Shown here piece by piece: positions 1 through 5,223 of a stretch of 11,735 bases of DNA. The DNA is taken from the NCBI GenBank assembly GCA_021849525.1, contig JAJZSS010000015.1:1-11735 (forward strand), read 5' to 3'. Origin of the DNA: Chloroflexota bacterium. Lineage in GTDB: Bacteria > Chloroflexota > Anaerolineae > Anaerolineales > UBA4823. A program made the position numbers and the translations under genes. How positions within the stretch are numbered: the stretch's first letter is position 1; each line of letters opens with the position of its first letter. The notes beneath the pieces are model-generated. The model had not been told where the DNA came from, made no database searches, and saw nothing but the letters and a program-made list of their open reading frames with translations.

Positions 1-730
1 CCTGAACCTCGGCCGGGGAATTACCCATCGCCACCGCCAGGCCCGCCACTGCAAACATACTCAGGTCATTGTGATGGTCGCCAAAAGCAGCAACTTGTTC
101 CATGGGAATGCCTTTTAGCGCAGCATACGCCTGCAGCGCCCGCCCTTTGGTCACACCCACAGAATTGATCTCAAAACCATTTTCAAGTGATCGTACGAGC
201 GTCAGAGGTAAATTGCGTCCCTCCAGTGTTCTTACGGCTTCCAGTAAAGATGGAATATCACCCCACCAAAATATTTTCCCGGGAAGTCCAATCCCAGCCG
301 TAAGCATATCCTCGACAACAAGCGTGCCGGGAGAACTATAGTACTTAAGCATCCATTCCACCCACCCGGTTGGGCCTTCCAGGTAGGTCGCGTCCACTTC
401 AAAAAATCCCATCCCTAATCCGTAATGGCGGGTAATATCGACAATCTCTGGAATATAGGTGGCCGGGACAGGCTCATGAAAAAGTATACGTCCATCGGGG
501 TGGGCCAGATAGGCTCCACCGGTGCCGATATGCGGAGTGCGCAAGCCAAGCTCCTGCAAAACAGGCTCCACCGCCGGGCGATTGCGCCCGGGGGCGATAA
601 TCAGCTCGATCCCGCCAGCAGAAGCCTGCCGGACAGCATCAGCGACTGCGGGAGTGACCCGCCCCTGCGAGTTCAGCAGCGTGCCATCCAGGTCGGATGC
701 GATCAGAAGGTAATTATTTCTTTGATCCAT
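1..730 (-). CDS. Cof-type HAD-superfamily phosphatase, C-terminus cut by window edge
   Basis: Likely a cytosolic hydrolase of sugar phosphates or related small phosphate esters (HAD class IIB, Cof/YidA-like). Translating the minus strand gives 243 open codons. Motif I, DLDGT, lies at residues 13-17 with nucleophile D13 and acid/base D15. A large cap domain follows, then motif III as the lysine of GVTKG and motif IV as GDHHND close to the left edge. After that come MGN and the edge, so roughly the last 30-40 residues are missing. Motif II reads APGR where the family usually has a Thr or Ser followed by GR; residue 47 is Pro. The ATG at 728-730 puts motif I at the usual distance from the N-terminus but has no nearby Shine-Dalgarno. 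A TTG at 752-754, eight codons upstream and in frame, has GAGGG and GGAGG just before it and may be the real start. Substrate unknown. Confidence 0.85.
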   Translation of the reverse strand, partial: MDQRNNYLLIASDLDGTLLNSQGRVTPAVADAVRQASAGGIELIIAPGRNRPAVEPVLQELGLRTPHIGTGGAYLAHPDGRILFHEPVPATYIPEIVDITRHYGLGMGFFEVDATYLEGPTGWVEWMLKYYSSPGTLVVEDMLTAGIGLPGKIFWWGDIPSLLEAVRTLEGRNLPLTLVRSLENGFEINSVGVTKGRALQAYAALKGIPMEQVAAFGDHHNDLSMFAVAGLAVAMGNSPAEVQ

Positions 731-842
731 TAACGAATTGCGAAGTGCACTCAATTAACCCTCTACCTCCACAATAACTTACTTCACCTGGCTCAATTGG
801 TCAAACCTGATCTCAAGCTTCGGCAGGGGCCAGCATTCCCCG

Positions 843-848
843 ATTATA
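843..848 (-). promoter_or_regulatory. possible -10 element for the HAD phosphatase gene
   Basis: The minus strand carries a perfect TATAAT here, about 90-115 bases before either candidate start of the phosphatase gene. No convincing -35 hexamer sits 16-18 bases upstream, so this is only a candidate. A TTGACC at 799-804 with TAAGTT at 776-781 (17-base spacer) is an alternative, but transcription from it would begin at or inside the GGAGG at 766-770. The rest of the 731-1006 gap holds only the gldA terminator. Confidence 0.3.
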
Positions 849-903
849 ACTTCTTGATCGGAAAAAGCCTGGCTACTCCAAAATTCTCCTCGCTCATTAG
901 CAG

Positions 904-936
904 AAAGGGCCTGTATTGGAATTCCACTACAGGCCC
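904..936 (-). terminator. hairpin terminator after gldA
   Basis: A perfect 9-bp inverted repeat, GGGCCTGTA at 907-915 and TACAGGCCC at 928-936, encloses a 12-base loop that contains the palindrome GGAATTCC. Read on the minus strand the stem is followed by TTTCTG, a short U-tract. It lies about 70 bases downstream of the gldA stop codon and upstream of the phosphatase gene. It therefore probably separates the two minus-strand transcripts. The weak T-run lowers confidence in strong intrinsic termination. Confidence 0.5.
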
Positions 937-1006
937 ATTCATGTATCCTAAACACTTCGCTATGAAAACCGTCAAAACCATATTTCTGACCCGACCTGGT
1001 TTTGCT

Positions 1007-2101
1007 TTAGAATCCCATCCGGCGGCGTCCTTCGGCGTCGGCCGCCTTTAATGCCCAGAATACCCGCAGCGGCGTGACCGGGATTGGCTCGTTGTGAATG
1101 GTCTCGCCTTCGGCGCAAGCAGCTTCCGCTGCCTTCATCAATTCCACATCACTGGCTTCACCCAGACCAATCTCAGCCAGGGTGGTCGGCAGACCAACGT
1201 CTTCACAGAAACTATAGACTTCGTCGACCAGCTCAGGTTCCTGATCCGTCAGGAACAGGGAAGCCAGGGTGCCAATGGCAACTTTTTCGCCATGGTAATA
1301 GGCATGCGTTTGCTCCAGCACGGTCAAACCATTGTGAATCGCATGGGCCGCTGCCAGGCCACCACTTTCAAAGCCAAGGCCACTCAAAAGAGTATTTGCC
1401 TCTACAACCCGCTCCAGCGCCGGAACTACGGCCTTATTTTCGCAGGCCGATTTCGCAAGCACGCCGTATTCAATCAAAGTATCGTAGCACAAGCGCGCCA
1501 ACGCATAAGCCGTCATCGAGCCGAGATTGCCGGTCATATTGCCGCGATATCCCTTACGGCAGGATTCGGCCTCAAACCAGGTTGCCAGAGCATCGCCCAT
1601 CCCTGAGATCAAGAAACGGACTGGTGCAGCTGCCACGACCTGGGTATCCACCAGCACCAGGTTTGGGTTCGCCGGCAGCAATAAATAACGTTTAAACGCT
1701 CCTTCCTGGGTATAGATGACCGCCAGTGCACTGCACGGGGCATCGGTCGAAGCAACCGTTGGAACCACGGCGATTGGGACCTTTAAGCTGTAAGCCACCG
1801 CTTTGGCAGTGTCGAGGGTCTTCCCACCGCCTACACCGACGATTACGTCACAACCCGACTCGCGGGCTTCCGTGCTCAAGCGATCGATCTCCTCATCGGA
1901 GCATTCGCCAGCAAAGCGCACTATTTTAGCCTGAACTGCTTTCTCGAGGGGGGCTTTGAATTTTGACAGTAAGGTATCCATGACAAATGGATCACAAATG
2001 ACATAGGCATTCTGCCCAAAACGAGCAACTTCTGCGCCTAGAGTATCCAGAGCGCCTGCACCCTGGGTATAACGTCCGGGAAAAATTGAGGTACTGATCA
2101 T
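1007..2101 (-). CDS. gldA: glycerol dehydrogenase, NAD-dependent, metal-containing
   Basis: Catalyses NAD-linked oxidation of glycerol to dihydroxyacetone in the cytosol, and the reverse. The 364-residue protein matches the family along its whole length as I know it from E. coli GldA. The dinucleotide-binding motif GGGKTLDTAK covers residues 91-100. STDAPCSAL lies at 118-126, and GDALATWFEA at 169-178 includes the presumed metal ligand D170. HAIHNGL begins at H253 and YHGEK contains H270, the other two presumed zinc ligands. Length is normal and no key residue is missing. The ATG start has GGAG about ten bases upstream. The gene diverges from rarD. Two CRP/FNR-like palindromes sit in the shared intergenic region, so carbon- or redox-dependent control is plausible. 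It is monocistronic by the hairpin after its stop. Dihydroxyacetone kinase genes, the usual pathway partners, are not in view. A different small polyol or hydroxyketone substrate is possible. Confidence 0.95.
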   Translation of the reverse strand: MISTSIFPGRYTQGAGALDTLGAEVARFGQNAYVICDPFVMDTLLSKFKAPLEKAVQAKIVRFAGECSDEEIDRLSTEARESGCDVIVGVGGGKTLDTAKAVAYSLKVPIAVVPTVASTDAPCSALAVIYTQEGAFKRYLLLPANPNLVLVDTQVVAAAPVRFLISGMGDALATWFEAESCRKGYRGNMTGNLGSMTAYALARLCYDTLIEYGVLAKSACENKAVVPALERVVEANTLLSGLGFESGGLAAAHAIHNGLTVLEQTHAYYHGEKVAIGTLASLFLTDQEPELVDEVYSFCEDVGLPTTLAEIGLGEASDVELMKAAEAACAEGETIHNEPIPVTPLRVFWALKAADAEGRRRMGF

Positions 2102-2167
2102 GATAAGTTATCTCCAGTAAATGATTGATATTTTTGCACCGGTAAACCGGCGTGGTTTGTTGGTTAC

Positions 2168-2173
2168 ATCATA
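2168..2173 (-). promoter_or_regulatory. candidate -10 element of gldA
   Basis: The minus strand reads TATGAT, five of six matches to the -10 consensus. The -35 position 17 bases upstream is poor (CTTAAT), as is common at activator-dependent promoters. With a start near 2161 the two CRP/FNR-like palindromes would be centred at about -48 and -70. The leader would be about 60 bases long and end in the GGAG before the gldA ATG. Confidence 0.4.
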
Positions 2174-2201
2174 ACACGGTGAGCAGGTAAATTAAGCTGT
2201 T

Positions 2202-2239
2202 TGTGATTAATTTCACGATAGTTAGTGACAAAAATCACA
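2202..2239. promoter_or_regulatory. tandem CRP/FNR-family operator-like palindromes
   Basis: Two 16-bp sites have the architecture TGTGA-N6-TCACA. The first is TGTGA-TTAATT-TCACG at 2202-2217, the second AGTGA-CAAAAA-TCACA at 2224-2239. Each differs from the CRP consensus by one outer base. Their centres are 22 bp apart, about two helical turns, so both would face the same side of the DNA. They lie between the divergent gldA and rarD genes. The match to the CRP-type consensus is read directly from sequence. The regulator that binds and the gene it controls are not known. Confidence 0.6.
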
Positions 2240-2254
2240 ATTCCTTATCTTATA

Positions 2255-2283
2255 TTCATATTCCCCCTCTTGATCAATATAGA
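2255..2283 (+). promoter_or_regulatory. candidate rarD promoter
   Basis: TTCATA at 2255-2260 (four of six matches) and TATAGA at 2278-2283 are separated by 17 bases. Transcription from about 2290 would give a leader of some 55 bases ending in the GGAGG at 2337-2341. The nearer operator-like palindrome would be centred close to -58. Confidence 0.4.
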
Positions 2284-2345
2284 GTAAATCAAACCCCTTT
2301 AGTTCAGCCTCAGAGTGGTATCATTGACGCCATTGTGGAGGCATC

Positions 2346-3257
2346 ATGAACCGCGGCATTCTATCAGGACTCGGCGCTTATCTCATCTGGGGATTTATCC
2401 CCATCTACTTCAAGTTATTACACTCGGTTCCCGCCCTGGAGATCATGTTTCACCGGGTGGTCTGGTCGCTGCTATTCCTCACAATCCTGATTACTGCCCG
2501 GCAGCAGTGGGGGCCGCTGCTCCAGGCTTTTCGCCAGCCGCGTTTGTGGGCTATTTATGGACTGGCAGCGGTGCTGCTAGCTGCCAACTGGTGGATTTAT
2601 ATCTATGGAGTCAACAGTGGGCAGGTGATCGAGACCAGTCTGGGATATTTCATCAATCCCTTACTGAGTGTGGTTTTAGGTGTACTATTCTTACGGGAGC
2701 GTCCACGACCGATCCAATGGCTGTCAATTGGACTGGCACTGCTGGGTGTGTTATATCTGGCGATGCAGTATGGGCGGCTGCCCTGGATTGCCCTGGCGCT
2801 GGCCTTCAGCTTTGGATTCTATGGGTTGATCAAAAAGGTAGCCCCACTCGAATCTTTGCACAGTCTATCCATGGAGACAATGTTACTATTTCTGCCTGCC
2901 CTGGGTTTCCTTGTGGCACAAGACACCAATGGGCAGGGAGCATTCCTGCACAGCCCTTGGAACACAAACCTGCTCCTGGTGGGCACAGGGATCGTCACGG
3001 CCGTGCCATTACTGCTCTACGGATCTGCGGCGCGCAGCATTCCGCTGTGGATGATCGGGCTGCTGCAATATGTGGCGCCCACCTGCCAGTTTTTGATCGG
3101 GGTATTACTTTATAAAGAGCCCTTCGGTTCGAGCCAACTGGTCGGCTTTGGAATTATCTGGCTGGCATTGATTATTTTATCCGGGGAGAGCTATCTGTAC
3201 TGGCAGCGAGGGCATAAGCAAACCGGCGTTGCAAACGCACTTATCAATAAGTTCTAA
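2346..3257 (+). CDS. rarD: RarD-type EamA/DMT superfamily transporter
   Basis: An inner-membrane permease of the drug/metabolite transporter superfamily. Substrate is unproven; E. coli RarD was named for a chloramphenicol-resistance phenotype, and many relatives export amino acids or other metabolites. The 303 residues form about ten hydrophobic segments as two EamA halves, the usual length for the family. RarD signatures are visible: AYLIWG near residue 11, HRVVWS at 36-41, NWWIYIYGVN at 81-90, and SLGYFINPL at 98-106, with LAFSFGFYGLIKK opening the second half. The start ATG has GGAGG four bases upstream. It is transcribed away from gldA and converges on the tRNA unit. No partner gene follows, so it is probably monocistronic. 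A second long open frame overlapping this gene on the same strand is a shadow. Confidence 0.9.
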   Translation: MNRGILSGLGAYLIWGFIPIYFKLLHSVPALEIMFHRVVWSLLFLTILITARQQWGPLLQAFRQPRLWAIYGLAAVLLAANWWIYIYGVNSGQVIETSLGYFINPLLSVVLGVLFLRERPRPIQWLSIGLALLGVLYLAMQYGRLPWIALALAFSFGFYGLIKKVAPLESLHSLSMETMLLFLPALGFLVAQDTNGQGAFLHSPWNTNLLLVGTGIVTAVPLLLYGSAARSIPLWMIGLLQYVAPTCQFLIGVLLYKEPFGSSQLVGFGIIWLALIILSGESYLYWQRGHKQTGVANALINKF

Positions 3258-3262
3258 TAAAC

Positions 3263-3291
3263 AAAAAAACCACACCTCGATAAGGCATGGT
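3263..3291 (-). terminator. intrinsic terminator of the tRNA unit
   Basis: On the minus strand a 9-bp stem (3291-3283 with 3277-3269, including two G-U pairs) closes a five-base loop and is followed directly by seven T residues (3269-3263). It begins nine bases after the 3' end of the CAT tRNA. It is the clearest intrinsic terminator in the window. In the plus direction the hairpin lacks a good U-tract, so it would stop rarD transcripts poorly. Confidence 0.85.
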
Positions 3292-3299
3292 CTTTCGTA

Positions 3300-3371
3300 T
3301 GGGCCCGGTAGGTTTCGAACCTACGACCAAACGGTTATGAGCCGTCCGCTCTGCCACTGAGCTACGGGCCC
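3300..3371 (-). tRNA. tRNA with CAT anticodon (elongator Met or Ile2)
   Basis: A full cloverleaf is visible. The acceptor stem is GGGCCCG paired with CGGGCCC. The D-arm reads GCTC...GAGC, the anticodon loop is CTCATAA, the T-arm is GTAGG-TTCGAAA-CCTAC, and the discriminator is A. The paired G1:C72 and the lack of three G:C pairs in the anticodon stem exclude initiator tRNA. A CAT anticodon can be elongator methionine or, after lysidine modification of C34, the isoleucine tRNA for AUA. Sequence alone does not decide here. No CCA is encoded, so it must be added post-transcriptionally. It is the second gene of the unit. Confidence 0.93.
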
Positions 3372-3384
3372 TGAAAAGCGAAAG

Positions 3385-3456
3385 AGCGGGCGATGGGACT
3401 CGAACCCACGAATATCAGCTTGGAAGGCTGATGCCTTACCACTTGGCGACGCCCGC
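3385..3456 (-). tRNA. tRNA-Gly (anticodon TCC)
   Basis: Cloverleaf with acceptor stem GCGGGCG paired with CGCCCGC, D-arm GCC...GGC, anticodon loop CTTCCAA, and T-loop TTCGAGT. The discriminator is T, as expected for bacterial glycine tRNA. It reads GGA and, by wobble, GGG codons. CCA is not encoded. It is first in the minus-strand unit, 13 bases before the CAT tRNA. Confidence 0.95.
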
Positions 3457-3482
3457 ACAGGGTTGATCACAGAGCGAGGGAA

Positions 3483-3511
3483 ATTTTACCACAAACCCGG
3501 AGATCGTCCAA
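3483..3511 (-). promoter_or_regulatory. promoter of the tRNA pair
   Basis: On the minus strand TTGGAC (3511-3506) and TAAAAT (3488-3483) are 17 bases apart. Transcription would begin near 3476, about 20 bases before the glycine tRNA. The -35 hexamer begins only two bases after the stop codon of the FHA-hydrolase gene. No terminator lies between that gene and the tRNAs, so the operon upstream may also read into them. Confidence 0.6.
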
Positions 3512-3513
3512 AC

Positions 3514-5208
3514 TCAGCCCGTGAATGGTCGCGTGAGTTCCAATTTTAAGCGCATCTTGACATCGTTATCCACAAACAGCGATCCATGGTACTGCTGCAC
3601 AGGGTGAATCTCACTTCCTTCCAACACTGTGCTGGATTCCAGGATGGTAGAATCACCATTCGGCTCCATCCGGTAGTCAATTTTTTTGATTGTTCCAGAA
3701 GTATTCTTATGGATGGTCAGGCTGGCGATCGTTTTCAAACCGTAGCCGAAGATAGAGACGGCTGGTATGCTGGAGCGTACACCCAGCTCCCGCCGAAACT
3801 CCTTCCCGGCGCGCAACAAGGGAAGGTACTGCTCGGGTAACCAGCTCTCATCTTCCAGGAAGTTGACTTTGGCGCTACTGGCATCGACCTGTAAGGCGTA
3901 GGTTGGCAGAATCTGGTAGCTGGAGGGAAATGACATACTCACCTGGCGCAACCTCTCGCCCATGATCCCGAAAGGCAGGACCTCGGGGGCATCGAGCAGG
4001 CTGGTGAGTGCTTTGACGACTCCCCGGTGTGGACCACCCATTAAAATCACCCGCTCAACCCGAGCTTTTCCACCCAGGCGTTCAATGTAATAACGGCTTA
4101 CCATGGTGCCCAAACTATGCCCAATGATCACAAGGGGCTGAGTGCGCGGTAAGTTTTCGATCAACGCGCCCAATTGGGCAGCAGAGCTGCGTACATCCTG
4201 GCGCCAATCGTAGGCGAACTCAAAGAAATCAACCCCGCGCTGATAACCAAGCTCTTCAACCAGGTAATCCCCCAGCCGGTTGTACTGGTCCAGTTTAATT
4301 AAGTTGGGGACGATCACTACTTCATCAAGAATTTTGCGAGGCTCAACGGGTGAGGGATAACGCAGCATTTCAGGATTGGTGAACAAGGTCTTGATATTAG
4401 GAAACAGCCGCTCACTGCCGCGCCACAACTCGCTGCCCATTAAGCCAGGCACGAAAACCACAATCCGCCGGGCCGAACCTTTTGGCAGGGATGCATCTGC
4501 CATGGTGAGCGAATCTTCTTCGAAACCGCTTTTAAAGACGATCGCTGCATCTCCAATCTTAAATTCATCGCCATCTTGAAGAATTAACTGGTCGACCCGC
4601 GCCTCCCCGAACCAGGTTCCATTGGTTGAACCCAGGTCACGCAGCACAAAGATCCCGCCTTTGTGCTGAATTTCGGCATGGTTGCGAGAGACCCTGGGAT
4701 GTTCCAACATGAGCTGGTTGGCGTCCGTCCGGCCAATACTGAGGTTATCGACATCCCCCAGGGGAATTTCCCAGGTTCTGCGTGGGGTCATGACAACCAA
4801 CCGCGGCTGGCTTGTCTCATTGATCGAAAATGGAAGTACTTCCCGGTCTAAGGCCTGCGCAAGATCAGCTTCCCGGTCAATAACGGTCAGGCCAGCCTCT
4901 TCAGTCATAGCAGAGACTTCATAGCGGAGCTGGTGACCCCCTAAAGTGATTAAATCACCCGGACGCAATAATATTCTCTGGACGCGCTGGTCATTGACCA
5001 GACTACCATTAGAAGAGCCGAGATCTACCAGCGTGCATCCCGCAGAGCTGCACTCCAGACGAGCATGATTGCGTGAGATCCTGCTGTCAGAAAGGATAAT
5101 ATCGTTGGTGTTGGAGCGCCCCAGGGTTATCCGAGACTTGCCCAGCTCATACTCTTGTTCGGGGCCGCCCTCTGAAAGCAGGACCAATTTTCCCAGACTT
5201 TGTTCCAT
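3514..5208 (-). CDS. double-FHA protein fused to an LCAT/lipase-like alpha/beta hydrolase
   Basis: The 564-residue protein joins phosphothreonine readers to an enzyme. FHA domain 1 covers about residues 7-98 (GR at 30-31, SRNH at 45-48, SSNG at 65-68). FHA domain 2 covers about 136-226 (GR at 159-160, SRNH at 174-177, STNG at 194-197). From about 247 an alpha/beta hydrolase follows, resembling lecithin:cholesterol acyltransferase-type lipases. It has the oxyanion-region motif VPGLMGSEL at 253-261, YDWRQDV at 333-339, nucleophile elbow GHSLG with S365, GGPHRG at 391-396, probable acid D519 in NGDST, and probable base H541. There is no signal peptide or membrane segment, so it should be cytosolic, perhaps at the membrane through its partner. 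The ATG has GAGAGG four bases upstream. It starts 15 bases after the kinase stop, so the two genes form an operon. Lipid or ester hydrolysis or acyl transfer is inferred from fold motifs; the substrate is unknown. Confidence 0.9.
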   Translation of the reverse strand: MEQSLGKLVLLSEGGPEQEYELGKSRITLGRSNTNDIILSDSRISRNHARLECSSAGCTLVDLGSSNGSLVNDQRVQRILLRPGDLITLGGHQLRYEVSAMTEEAGLTVIDREADLAQALDREVLPFSINETSQPRLVVMTPRRTWEIPLGDVDNLSIGRTDANQLMLEHPRVSRNHAEIQHKGGIFVLRDLGSTNGTWFGEARVDQLILQDGDEFKIGDAAIVFKSGFEEDSLTMADASLPKGSARRIVVFVPGLMGSELWRGSERLFPNIKTLFTNPEMLRYPSPVEPRKILDEVVIVPNLIKLDQYNRLGDYLVEELGYQRGVDFFEFAYDWRQDVRSSAAQLGALIENLPRTQPLVIIGHSLGTMVSRYYIERLGGKARVERVILMGGPHRGVVKALTSLLDAPEVLPFGIMGERLRQVSMSFPSSYQILPTYALQVDASSAKVNFLEDESWLPEQYLPLLRAGKEFRRELGVRSSIPAVSIFGYGLKTIASLTIHKNTSGTIKKIDYRMEPNGDSTILESSTVLEGSEIHPVQQYHGSLFVDNDVKMRLKLELTRPFTG

Positions 5209-5223
5209 AATACCTCTCGAGAA

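Noticed and set aside
425..733. Plus-strand open frame opposite the HAD phosphatase
   Set aside because: The minus strand here encodes continuous HAD motifs, so this is a shadow.
776..804. TTGACC-17-TAAGTT as the HAD phosphatase promoter
   Set aside because: Transcription would begin at or within the GGAGG needed for translation, and the -10 match is weak.
797..1051. Plus-strand 84-codon open frame spanning the gap before gldA
   Set aside because: No ribosome binding site. It runs through the gldA terminator hairpin into the 3' end of gldA on the other strand and matches nothing I know.
1084..1695. Long plus-strand open frame (203 codons), with another at 1094-1606
   Set aside because: It lies antisense to gldA, which matches glycerol dehydrogenase along its whole length. 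The translated product is rich in Arg, Pro, Ser and Gln with no domain, a typical shadow.
2315..3115. Plus-strand 266-codon open frame overlapping rarD
   Set aside because: It is in a different frame from rarD, has low-complexity composition, and no ribosome binding site. rarD has family motifs and GGAGG.
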